From Microbacterium nymphoidis (GTDB lineage Bacteria > Actinomycetota > Actinomycetes > Actinomycetales > Microbacteriaceae), in NCBI RefSeq assembly GCF_021044885.1, contig NZ_JAJNOD010000001.1, forward strand, positions 1,943,345 through 2,007,344: DNA of 64,000 nt, read 5' to 3'. A model generated the notes under the pieces. The model was not told the origin of the DNA. It saw only the letters and a program-made list of their open reading frames with translations, and did no database searches. Position numbers and translations under genes: made by a program. Each line of letters starts with the position of its first letter. Position 1 is the first letter of the stretch. This document shows positions 25,861 to 33,982 of this stretch, piece by piece.

Positions 25861-26895
25861 GTGTCCATAGCCCCCGACGAGGATCTCCTCGTCATGGATG
25901 TCTACGCCGCCTATCCGCACAGCAACGGGTTCGCCCCCGACGGCCGGGCCGTGGTGGGCGACGCGACCCGGGCCGCGCTGCACCTGGTGGACCTCCCGAG
26001 CGGCGCTTCGAGCGAGCTCATCGATCTCGGGTATCTGGCCGACGAGGAGATCCTCTGGTTCGACGTCGCCCTGCGCGCACCGTTGCTCGTGACCGCGCGA
26101 GCCGGACACCTGCTTCTCGTCAGCCTGGACAACGGCGAATCCCGCCTGCTGCACCGTGCGGCGAAGGACGCCTCACTGGATCACCTGGTGGCGATCACAC
26201 CCGACGGCACGGTCGTGGCCGCCATCGAACACCGACGCGACGAGCATCGCCTGCTGCTGATCGATACGCGAACGGGACGCACGACCGAGCAGTTGCGTGT
26301 GCCCTGGCTCGCCAATCACGTGCAGTTCTCCCTCGCCGACCCCGACTGGATCGGTCTCTCGCACGAGGGGCCGGCGGACCGGGTCACTGACCGCCTTCAC
26401 GCCTTCCACCCGCACCGCGCTCCGCACGGCGACGACCTCACCGATCAGCGGGCGCTCTCCGCAGATGGGTCATGCGCGCTGCAGCTCGGCCACGAACGCT
26501 GGATGTTCCACCGCGCGGGCGCCATCGCCGTGGCATACGGCGAGGGTCCCGATCCGCGCGGCCTGTGGGAGTTTCCCGTGGACCGTCCCCCGCGCCTCAT
26601 CAGCGCAGGACCACGCGACTGGCACTGCAACATCAGCCGTGACGGCAGCCGCGCTGTGGTGGACACCACCGGACGCGCGACCCGGCCCGGCCGCGGCTGG
26701 AGCCGAGCGGGCGACGAGAGCTCGATCGTGGTGATCGACATGGCCACCGGGGAGCGCACGGTCATCGGGCACACGCGGTTCAGCACGCATCCGTTCCACC
26801 CCCATCCCGCCTTCACTCCCGACGGCACGCAGATCGTGCACAACCACATCACGGCGGACGGGCGCCGGGGGATCGTGTTGCGGGAGGTTCCGTGA
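25861..26895 (+). CDS. PL22-like beta-propeller, oligogalacturonate-lyase fold
   Basis: 344 residues from a GTG at 25861, chosen for its strong AAGGAGG site 7 bases upstream; an earlier in-frame GTG at 25825 falls in the -10 box. WD/TolB-like repeats run through the protein. NHVQFSLADPDWIGLSHEGP (about 140-160), WHCNIS and HPFHPHPAFTPDG correspond to conserved histidine-bearing segments of family PL22 oligogalacturonate lyase, a seven-bladed propeller that splits unsaturated uronate oligomers using a metal held by histidines. No signal peptide, so intracellular. First gene of a four-gene operon with a deacetylase, a barrel enzyme and an esterase. The precise substrate is not proven. Confidence 0.7.
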   Translation: MSIAPDEDLLVMDVYAAYPHSNGFAPDGRAVVGDATRAALHLVDLPSGASSELIDLGYLADEEILWFDVALRAPLLVTARAGHLLLVSLDNGESRLLHRAAKDASLDHLVAITPDGTVVAAIEHRRDEHRLLLIDTRTGRTTEQLRVPWLANHVQFSLADPDWIGLSHEGPADRVTDRLHAFHPHRAPHGDDLTDQRALSADGSCALQLGHERWMFHRAGAIAVAYGEGPDPRGLWEFPVDRPPRLISAGPRDWHCNISRDGSRAVVDTTGRATRPGRGWSRAGDESSIVVIDMATGERTVIGHTRFSTHPFHPHPAFTPDGTQIVHNHITADGRRGIVLREVP

Positions 26896-27602
26896 TGAGC
26901 GGGCGGCTCTTTCTGACCTTCGATGACCGTCACATCGACTCCTGGGTGGCGGCGCGGCCGATCCTCGATGCCGCGGGCGCGCGGGCGACCTTCTTCGTGA
27001 TGGAAGCGGATGAGCTCGACGACCGCGAGCGCGCGGGTCTGGGCACCCTCCTCCATGACGGTCACGCAGTGGGATCGCACGGCATGCGCCACCGCAACGC
27101 CGACACCACCATCGACGAGCACGGCGACGATGGCTATCTCGCACTCGAGATCGATCCGAGCATCATGGCGCTGCGGGAGCTGGGAGCTACGGCGCGTTGC
27201 TTCGCCTATCCGAACTCGCGGCGCTCCGATGCCACCGATGCCGTCCTGCTACGGCGCTTCACGTATCTGCGCGGTGGCGGACCCCGCACCGCGGACCTGG
27301 ACGAGGCTCGCATCGCGGTGATCCCCTCCGGCCCGGCCCCGCGCGTGCTGCCCTCGCGCGGGGTCGACACCGGCCGCGGCGCCGTGGCCCACCTCGCCGA
27401 CGCGGACACGCTCACAGCCCTGCTGCGCTGCGTAGCCGACCACGACGCCTCGCTGGTGCTGTACGCACATGACATCGCCGCTCGAAGCGATGCGAATCAC
27501 CTCCACCCCGCCCGTCTGGCCGAGATCGTCGCGGAGGCGCGCGCACTCGGCCTGGCCATGCACACACTCGACGATCTCCCCGACGAAGGCAGCACCCCAT
27601 GA
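26892..27602 (+). CDS. NodB-type polysaccharide deacetylase (CE4-like)
   Basis: 236 residues. The first motif reads LTFDDR at residues 8-13, giving the DD pair, and the metal-binding motif reads SHGMRH (HxxxH) near 65-70. A partial NodB fold is visible, without signal peptide or membrane segment, so it would act on imported oligosaccharide. The start GTG at 26892 overlaps the previous stop (GTGATGA) and an ATG at 26895 is equally possible. It lies second in the operon before the barrel enzyme, overlapping it by 4 bases. Confidence 0.75.
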   Translation: MMSGRLFLTFDDRHIDSWVAARPILDAAGARATFFVMEADELDDRERAGLGTLLHDGHAVGSHGMRHRNADTTIDEHGDDGYLALEIDPSIMALRELGATARCFAYPNSRRSDATDAVLLRRFTYLRGGGPRTADLDEARIAVIPSGPAPRVLPSRGVDTGRGAVAHLADADTLTALLRCVADHDASLVLYAHDIAARSDANHLHPARLAEIVAEARALGLAMHTLDDLPDEGSTP

Positions 27603-29461
27603 CCGCCACCCTGTTCACCGCCGATCAGCGCATCCTCGATTCCGCACGTCGCGCCGGCGACGCCGACTACGATCCCGGCTGGGACCTCCTGCTGTCCGAG
27701 GCGACGTTCAACCCGATCCACACGCGCATCGTCTCCGGCCGGGCGCACCGCGTGCGCGAGAGCCTCTGGTACGCGCTCGCCCTTCTGGAGCTGGACGCTG
27801 CCGGAGACACCGAGATCGATGGTGAGGCACGCACCGCACGCGCCGCACGCGTGCTCGCGCGGGTGATCGAGCTGCAGGACACCGACCCGGCCAGCGAGAC
27901 CTACGGCATCTGGTCGTACTGGGCCGAGGAGCCACTGGCGGAGATGAACCCGCCGGACTGGAACTGGGCGGACTTCATCGGCGAGTGTCTCGCCATCCTG
28001 TTGCGGCGCCATGGCGATGCGCTCGATGCCGGACTCCGTTCGCGGGCGCTCACGGCACTCGGACATGCGGCGCGGTCGATCATCCGACGCAACGTCGACC
28101 TGGACTACACCAACATCGCGGTGAAGGGCACATTCGTCACCCTGGTCGCCGGCGAGCTGCTCGGTGACGCGGAGCTGCGCGAGTACGGCCGCCATCGTCT
28201 GGAGCGTCTGCACTCCTCCCTGCTGGAACAGGGGAGCTTCGCCGAGTACAACTCCCCCACCTACTGGAACGTGGTGATGCAGGCGCTGACGGCCATTCGG
28301 CAGTACATCGACGATCCGAGCGTCCACGCCGCGGCCGCCGACCTCGAACGCCTCGCGTGGGAGCATTTCCTGCGCCACTGGCATCCCGCCACCGGCCAGC
28401 TCAGCGGGCCCATGGCCCGCTGCTACGTCACCGACGTGCACGTCCGCCTGGGCGTGCTCACCCCGTTGCAGGCGGTGGCTGGCGACACCTGGCCGCTGCT
28501 CTCACGCGGAGAGATCCGCCCCGACATCAACCTCATGCAGGATGCCGTGCTGGACTATCGCATCCCCGCGGACCTGCGCCCCCTGCTGGATCGCGAAGAG
28601 GCGGGACGCACCGTGAGCGAGACGTTCGCACAGACCCACTATGTCCCGGGGCAGGTGGCGGGGATCTCCGCCGCCGGGGCGATGGGCCAGGACAGCGTGG
28701 TGGTGCCGACCGTCGGGACCACCTGGTTCGACCGCGGCGTCACCCTCGGCAGCGTCAACTTCAGCGACACCTGGGTGCAGCGGCGCCCGATCCTCGGATT
28801 CTGGGCCGAGCCGGGCGATGACCCCACCGACATCACGCAGCCGGCTCGCTCCGTCGAGATCCAGGTGATGCGCGATGGCCACGGCTTCGCGGGCGGATCC
28901 TTCCGGTCGGTACAGGAGGACGGCACCGTGCTGTGGGCGGTGGCGCCGGCGACCCCCTCGGGCGATGCCCACATCCATCTCGACACCATCGCCCCCGGGG
29001 CGGCTGTCTCCACGCGCGAGCTGATCATCCGCTTCCGCATCGTCGGTGCGCCGGCGGACGCGGTCCGTGTCGACGGCACGCTGAGGGAATCCGGTGCCGT
29101 CGTCACGGATGCCCACCGGGTCCAGATCGACACCGCGGGACTGCACCTGGATTGGCGGCTGGCCGCTGCGCGGGCGCGTGGCGCGGACGTCCGAGCTCGC
29201 GTGAGCGTGGGCGATGAGGTGCTCATCGACATCGCCTGGATCGATGCCGATGAGCCGGAAGACGTGATCATCTCCGATCTGGGCGAGACCTTCGCGGTGG
29301 GTGCGCTGCGCCTCAGCGCCGACCCGGCCCCGGACGCCGAGGTCTCGGCCGTCGTGGGGGACGATATCGTTCGTGCAGAGGCCGGCGATCTTCGCCTCGT
29401 CGCGCCCACCGGGCCCGGTTCGCGCCTCGATCACGCGTGCATCGCCCTCCGCCCGATCTGA
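27599..29461 (+). CDS. (alpha/alpha)-barrel plus beta-sandwich carbohydrate-active enzyme, family unclear
   Basis: 620 residues without signal peptide. The N-terminal 330 residues are helix-rich with WSYWAEEPLAEMNPPDWNW and the striking FAEYNSPTYWNVV segment; the C-terminal part is beta-rich (about 340-620). This layout is that of alginate lyase/heparinase II-III-type polysaccharide lyases and of some (alpha/alpha)6 glycoside hydrolases. I cannot assign a CAZy family. Gene order (propeller, deacetylase, this, CE7 esterase) and tight overlap indicate a role on the same acetylated oligosaccharide. Catalytic residues cannot be named; the conserved Asn, Tyr and His residues of the barrel are candidates. 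Confidence 0.6.
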   Translation: MTATLFTADQRILDSARRAGDADYDPGWDLLLSEATFNPIHTRIVSGRAHRVRESLWYALALLELDAAGDTEIDGEARTARAARVLARVIELQDTDPASETYGIWSYWAEEPLAEMNPPDWNWADFIGECLAILLRRHGDALDAGLRSRALTALGHAARSIIRRNVDLDYTNIAVKGTFVTLVAGELLGDAELREYGRHRLERLHSSLLEQGSFAEYNSPTYWNVVMQALTAIRQYIDDPSVHAAAADLERLAWEHFLRHWHPATGQLSGPMARCYVTDVHVRLGVLTPLQAVAGDTWPLLSRGEIRPDINLMQDAVLDYRIPADLRPLLDREEAGRTVSETFAQTHYVPGQVAGISAAGAMGQDSVVVPTVGTTWFDRGVTLGSVNFSDTWVQRRPILGFWAEPGDDPTDITQPARSVEIQVMRDGHGFAGGSFRSVQEDGTVLWAVAPATPSGDAHIHLDTIAPGAAVSTRELIIRFRIVGAPADAVRVDGTLRESGAVVTDAHRVQIDTAGLHLDWRLAAARARGADVRARVSVGDEVLIDIAWIDADEPEDVIISDLGETFAVGALRLSADPAPDAEVSAVVGDDIVRAEAGDLRLVAPTGPGSRLDHACIALRPI

Positions 29462-29505
29462 CCCCTCCCCCAGAGAACGATCTGATCCCTCCCCCTCCCA
29501 GAAAA
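29454..29505 (+). repeat. Short tandem duplication at a gene end
   Basis: CGATCTGACCCCTCCCCC (from 29454) is repeated as CGATCTGATCCCTCCCCC (from 29478) with following AGA-rich bases, giving two units of about 24 and 28 bases. The first unit contains the stop codon of the barrel enzyme; the second carries an extra CTCCC. It looks like slippage and has no evident role. Confidence 0.6.
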
Positions 29506-29512
29506 GAGCACC

Positions 29513-30475
29513 ATGGCCCAGTTCGACCTGCCCATCGACCAGTTGGAGGCGTACCTTCCCGACCGCGAGGAGCCGAGCGATTTCGACGCCTTCTGGCGTG
29601 AGACCATCGCCGAAGCACGCCAGCACGGCGACCCCGTCTTCACCAGGATCGATTCCCCGCTGCGCGGGCTCATCGTCGAGGACGTGACCTTCCCGGGATT
29701 CGCCGGGCAGCCCGTGAAGGGCTGGTTCATCCGGCACCCGGAGCTGGTGCGGGCCACCGTGGTGCAGTACATCGGCTACAGCGGCGGCCGCGGCGTCCCG
29801 GAGCAGTGGACTGCGCTCCCGAGCGCCGGATACGCGCTGTTCGTGATGGACAGCCGCGGACAGGGAAGCGGCGGATACGCATCTCACACGGCAGATCCCC
29901 ACGGCGGCGAACCGCAGGTGCCCGGGCAGCTCTCTCGCGGTATCGACGCGCCTGAGACCTACTACTACCGGCGCATCTTCACCGACGCGGTTCGCGCCGT
30001 GGATGCGGTACGCACCCACCCGGCCGTCGATCCCGACAAGGTGATCGTGGCGGGCGGCAGTCAGGGCGGCGGGATCGCGGTCGCGGCCGCGGGTCTCAGC
30101 GAGGGGCTCGCCGGAGCGATGATCGACGTCCCGTTCCTCAGCCACTTCCGCCGCGCCCTGCGCATCACCGACTCCACCCCGTACAGCGAGCTCACGCGCT
30201 ACCTGCAGACCCGCCGCGGTGAGGAGGAGGAGGTCTTCCGCGTGCTCAGCTACTTCGACGGCGTGAACTTCGCCGCCCGCGCCACCGCACCAGCGCTCTA
30301 CTCGGTGGCGCTGTGCGATGCCGTGTGCCCGCCGTCGACGGTCTATGCGCAGTACAACCACTACGCCGGCGAGAAGCAGATCGAGGTCTACCCCTACAAC
30401 GGCCACGAGGGTGGCCAGTGGACCCATGTGCGCAAGCACTTCGCGTTCCTGGACTCGCTCGTCGACGCTCTCTGA
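29513..30475 (+). CDS. CE7-family acetyl esterase (cephalosporin C/acetyl-xylan type)
   Basis: 320 residues, alpha/beta hydrolase with the CE7 signature. The nucleophile serine is in GGSQGGG (near 183), RGQGSGGYASH carries the RGQ motif, and the catalytic histidine lies in NGHEGGQW (near 298). CE7 enzymes remove acetyl groups from short sugar oligomers inside the cell. Length and motifs fit the family (about 320 residues). Last gene of the propeller operon, followed by a bidirectional terminator at 30483-30530. Its start is 51 bases after the previous stop. Confidence 0.9.
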   Translation: MAQFDLPIDQLEAYLPDREEPSDFDAFWRETIAEARQHGDPVFTRIDSPLRGLIVEDVTFPGFAGQPVKGWFIRHPELVRATVVQYIGYSGGRGVPEQWTALPSAGYALFVMDSRGQGSGGYASHTADPHGGEPQVPGQLSRGIDAPETYYYRRIFTDAVRAVDAVRTHPAVDPDKVIVAGGSQGGGIAVAAAGLSEGLAGAMIDVPFLSHFRRALRITDSTPYSELTRYLQTRRGEEEEVFRVLSYFDGVNFAARATAPALYSVALCDAVCPPSTVYAQYNHYAGEKQIEVYPYNGHEGGQWTHVRKHFAFLDSLVDAL

Positions 30476-30482
30476 CCCGCAC

Positions 30483-30530
30483 ACGAAGAGGACCGCCCCT
30501 CCCGAATCCGGGAGCGGCGGTCCTCTTCGT
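30483..30530. terminator. Bidirectional hairpin terminator between convergent operons
   Basis: ACGAAGAGGACCGCC at 30483-30497 pairs exactly with GGCGGTCCTCTTCGT at 30516-30530 (15 bp), and the inner CTCCCG/CGGGAG extends the stem. It lies 8 bases after the CE7 stop and 4 bases after the permease stop on the other strand, so it can end both operons. Confidence 0.85.
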
Positions 30531-30533
30531 TGG

Positions 30534-31517
30534 TCAGCCCTTGATGGCGCCGGCCTGACCCGCGCTTCGCAGGAACTGCTTCTGGAAGATCAGGAACAGC
30601 ACCACCGGCAGGACGACGGAGATGAACATGCCCGCCATCAGCAGGCTCTGCTCGGCGGAGGCCGTCACCCGGTACAGGCCGACCGAGAGCGGCTGCAGCG
30701 CGGGGCTGGGCAGCACCAGCAACGGCCAGAGGAACTCCTTCCACGCTCCGATCACCGTGATGAGCGAGGTGACGCCGATGATCGGCTTGGACATCGGCAG
30801 AACGATGCGCCAGAAGATCTGGAACGGGCCGGCGCCATCGATCTTCGCCGCCTCGAACACGTCTTTCGGCAGCGCGTCGAAGAACCGCGTCACCAGCAGC
30901 ACGTTGAATGCGCTCGCCGCGCCGGGCAGCCATACCGCCCAGAACGTGTTGATCAGGTTCCAGTGCAGCAGCGGCATGTCCAGCACGGTCACATACTGCG
31001 CGATCAGCGAGACCACGCCGGGGATGAAGAGTGTCGCCAGCACGAGGGCGTTGATCACCTTGGCATAGCGGGGGCGGAGGATCGAGATCCCGTAGCCACC
31101 GGTGAGGGCCACCAGCATCCCGAAGAACCAGACCCCCACCGCCACCAGCACCGTGTTCCACAGGTACTGGCCGATGTTGATCTTGACCCACGCATCGGCG
31201 AGGTTCTGCCACTGGATGCCGCTCGGCCACCAGCCGAACGGTTCACGCAGGATGTCCTGCGACGTCGACAGCGCAGCCTTCGCCAGCCACAGCAACGGTC
31301 CAGCGGAGATGACGAGGAGGAACACGATGAGCACCGCGTTCAGGATCCAGAGCCCGACACGCACGCGGGTGCGCTGGCGCTCCAGGTCGGAGATGTTCGT
31401 GCGGTCCTGCGGCTCCTCCGCCCGGCGGCGGCGCCGGCGAGGCGTTTCGGCATCGGTGAGGAGATCGCGGCCCGTGACGACCGCGCGGGTGTCGGGAGCG
31501 GGAAGGGTGGCGGTCAT
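30534..31517 (-). CDS. Sugar ABC transporter permease, MalG type
   Basis: 327 residues from the ATG at 31517, which overlaps the upstream permease stop (ATGA). A basic cytosolic N-terminus (about residues 1-50, rich in RRRRRR) precedes six transmembrane helices. The EAA loop reads FEAAKIDGAGPFQIFW near 221. It forms the inner-membrane channel with the MalF-type permease and takes up the sugar delivered by the lipoprotein encoded upstream. No ATPase gene lies in the operon, so a shared MsmK-type ATPase must come from elsewhere. Last gene of the transporter operon. Confidence 0.9.
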   Translation of the reverse strand: MTATLPAPDTRAVVTGRDLLTDAETPRRRRRRAEEPQDRTNISDLERQRTRVRVGLWILNAVLIVFLLVISAGPLLWLAKAALSTSQDILREPFGWWPSGIQWQNLADAWVKINIGQYLWNTVLVAVGVWFFGMLVALTGGYGISILRPRYAKVINALVLATLFIPGVVSLIAQYVTVLDMPLLHWNLINTFWAVWLPGAASAFNVLLVTRFFDALPKDVFEAAKIDGAGPFQIFWRIVLPMSKPIIGVTSLITVIGAWKEFLWPLLVLPSPALQPLSVGLYRVTASAEQSLLMAGMFISVVLPVVLFLIFQKQFLRSAGQAGAIKG

Positions 31518-32449
31518 GACTTGCTCCAACTCCGGGTGAGGCGCAGGTAGACGGCGGAGACGATGCACAGCACCAGCGCCAGTAGCAGGCTCAGCGCCGT
31601 CGCCTTGCCGTAGTCGCCCTGCTGGAACGCGTAGTTGTAGATGAGCATCAGCACCGTGGTGGTCCGGTTGACGGGTCCGCCGCCGGTCATCACGAACGGC
31701 TCCGTGAACACCTGCATCGTGCCGATGATCTGCAACAGCAGCATGAGCAGCATGATGCCGCGCATCTGCGGCAAGGTGATGTGCCAGAAGCGCCGGACCA
31801 CGCGGGCGCCGTCGACCTCGGCGGCCTCGTACAGCTCGGGCGGAACGGACATCAGCGCGGCCAGATAGATGATCGTCGCCTGCCCGAAGCCGGCCCAGGT
31901 GGCCATCACCACGATGGACAGCATGGCCGTGTCACCGCTCTGCAGGAACGGCAGCGGGCCGATGCCCACGGCACCGAGAGCGCTGTTGAACAAGCCGTTG
32001 GCCGACGGATCGTAGAACTGCTTCCACAGCAGCACCGCCACCACCGGCGGGATGATCACGGGCAGGTACGCCAGCACACTGGCCAGCTGGCGCGTGCGGC
32101 GCATCTCCGCCATGAAGGTCGCCATGAGCACCGGAAGCGGGAATCCGATCGCCATCGCCAGCACGGCGAAGAGCACCGTGTTGCCCACCGCGGTGCCCAG
32201 CAGCGGGTCGGCGAGCACGCGCTGGAAGTTCGCCAAGCCCACCCATGTCGGTTCGGTGACGAGGTTCGTCTTCTGCAGCGCGAGCTGGAGGCTGCGCAGG
32301 ATCGGCCACCACGCGAAATAGCCGAAGCAGAACAGGAGCGGGACGAAGAACAGGAAGGTCGTGATGCCGCCCCCGCGCGCCCACACCATCAGGCGCTTGC
32401 CCCAGGGCTGCGAGCGCCGTCGCATCGCAGCCGTTGTCACTTGCGTCAT
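31514..32449 (-). CDS. Sugar ABC transporter permease, MalF type
   Basis: 311 residues with six transmembrane helices (first near residues 32-55, FLFFVPLLFCFGYFAW). The EAA loop, which touches the ATPase, is YEAAEVDGARVVRRFW near 210. Together with the next gene it forms the channel of a CUT1-type sugar importer. It lies 80 bases after the binding-protein gene; that gap contains a strong stem-loop that may lower permease expression relative to the lipoprotein. Confidence 0.9.
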   Translation of the reverse strand: MTQVTTAAMRRRSQPWGKRLMVWARGGGITTFLFFVPLLFCFGYFAWWPILRSLQLALQKTNLVTEPTWVGLANFQRVLADPLLGTAVGNTVLFAVLAMAIGFPLPVLMATFMAEMRRTRQLASVLAYLPVIIPPVVAVLLWKQFYDPSANGLFNSALGAVGIGPLPFLQSGDTAMLSIVVMATWAGFGQATIIYLAALMSVPPELYEAAEVDGARVVRRFWHITLPQMRGIMLLMLLLQIIGTMQVFTEPFVMTGGGPVNRTTTVLMLIYNYAFQQGDYGKATALSLLLALVLCIVSAVYLRLTRSWSKS

Positions 32450-32487
32450 ACGTCGATCCTGTCGTCGTTTCGGGAGGGAGGAGATGT

Positions 32488-32524
32488 GCCGTCGCGCGCA
32501 CCGTAGAACGGTGCCCGCGACGGC
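32488..32524 (-). terminator. Stem-loop between binding-protein and permease genes
   Basis: GCCGTCGCG pairs with CGCGACGGC and, after a one-base mismatch, GCACCG pairs with CGGTGC around TAGAA. It starts 5 bases after the binding-protein stop. Such structures commonly act as partial terminators or mRNA stabilisers that favour the binding protein over the permeases; no T run follows, so full termination is not expected. Confidence 0.65.
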
Positions 32525-32529
32525 GGGCG

Positions 32530-33918
32530 TCAGCCGGCGTCGACGATGGCCTGCACGGCGGACTGCGCGTCCGTCAGCAGCTTCGCGATGTCGGCCTTCT
32601 CGTCGGTCAGGACGGCCTGCACGATCGGGTCGAGCGCCGCGTACAGCTCCTGGGCCTTCGCCGCAGGCTCCGGCAGAACCGGCAGCGTGCTGTCGAGGTA
32701 GGCCGCGTAGGCGGCACGGTCCACGGTGATCTCGTCCTTGATCCAGCCGAGGTACTCCTCGTACGCCGCGTCATCGATCAGCGGCAGCTCGGGGGCGCCG
32801 ACGGGGCGGTTGTCGGCCTTGATCGCCTGCGCTGCCGTGACCGCGGCCTTCTCGTCCACGTACTTGTTCATCCACTGGAACTCGGTCCACTTCAACGCGG
32901 CGGCCAGCTCCTCCGGGGTCGCCTTCGGGTTGAACCACTGGATCGTGCCGCCACCGAGCGCGCCGAGGCCACTGCTGCTCTGCGGCATCGGGGCGATACC
33001 CACATCCTCGCCGGCCATCCCGCGGTTGATGACGAGGTCGCCGTAGATGGAGCCGCCGTTGATGGTCTGACCGATGTTTCCGGCACCCAGCTCGTTGCGG
33101 ATGTCGTCCCCGCCGAGCAGGAAGTTCGCTCCGGCGGCGTTGGCCTTCCAGCGCAGATCGTGCAGGAACTGCAGCGATGCCGCCATGGCGTCGGTGTCGA
33201 TGGTGACCTCGGTCTTCTCCCCTTCGGTCTTCTCCACCAGCGAGCCGTTCGCGTACGACATCGTGGTCAGCAGCCAGCCGCCCTGGTTTCCCGTGGTGGG
33301 GATGATGAAGCCGGTCTTGCCGGTCTTCTCGGTGATCGTCTGCGCGTTCTGCAGGATGCCCTCCCAGGAGGTGGGCACCTTGTCGGGGTCCAGGCCCGCC
33401 TGCGTGTAGAGCGCGCGGTTGTAGATCAGCGCCATGGAGTACGCCTGACGGACGACACCGTACTGACGACCGTCCTGGGTCACCACATCCTGCAGCGTGG
33501 GGTTCAGTTCGCTGAGAATCGAGCCCTTCTCGATGTAGTCCGTGATGTCCGCCGCCTGACCGCGTTCGATGAGCGCGTTCATATCGGTGAACGGAATGCC
33601 GACGGTGGTGGGCGCGGTGCCGCCGACCAGCAGGGGGCCGAAGGTGGAAGCGTCGTATCGCGTCTCCTCCGTCTTCACGGTGATGTTCGGGTAGAGATCC
33701 TGGAACTTGGCGACCTGGTCATCCAGCGCTTTCAGGGCCGCCTCCTGGTCTGAGGTGGGCTTCTCGCCGATGGTGATCGTCACAGGTGCCGCTGTGTCGA
33801 CGGCCGCGGGCTTCTGCGGCTCCCCGGCGGCTTCGCCGGAGCACCCGGTGAGGACGAGCGCTGCGGTCGTCGCGAATGCGGCGAGCCCCAGTGAACTCCT
33901 CGTGCGTGATGTGAGCAT
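32530..33918 (-). CDS. Sugar-binding lipoprotein of ABC transporter
   Basis: 462 residues from the ATG at 33918, with GAAGGAG just upstream; longer frames read through the intergenic region. The N-terminus has a lipoprotein signal ending LVLTGC (cysteine near residue 25), followed by a family-1 solute-binding fold of about 430 residues with KTGFIIPT and GAGNIGQTING segments. It catches oligosaccharide outside the membrane and delivers it to the two permeases. It follows the mannosidase gene by 64 bases, suggesting the two are co-transcribed. Confidence 0.9.
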   Translation of the reverse strand: MLTSRTRSSLGLAAFATTAALVLTGCSGEAAGEPQKPAAVDTAAPVTITIGEKPTSDQEAALKALDDQVAKFQDLYPNITVKTEETRYDASTFGPLLVGGTAPTTVGIPFTDMNALIERGQAADITDYIEKGSILSELNPTLQDVVTQDGRQYGVVRQAYSMALIYNRALYTQAGLDPDKVPTSWEGILQNAQTITEKTGKTGFIIPTTGNQGGWLLTTMSYANGSLVEKTEGEKTEVTIDTDAMAASLQFLHDLRWKANAAGANFLLGGDDIRNELGAGNIGQTINGGSIYGDLVINRGMAGEDVGIAPMPQSSSGLGALGGGTIQWFNPKATPEELAAALKWTEFQWMNKYVDEKAAVTAAQAIKADNRPVGAPELPLIDDAAYEEYLGWIKDEITVDRAAYAAYLDSTLPVLPEPAAKAQELYAALDPIVQAVLTDEKADIAKLLTDAQSAVQAIVDAG

Positions 33919-33982
33919 TGCTACTCCTTCGTAGTGATCATGTGGTGCATCAGGGGTTTCGGCGACGATGATCGTCGCCCTC

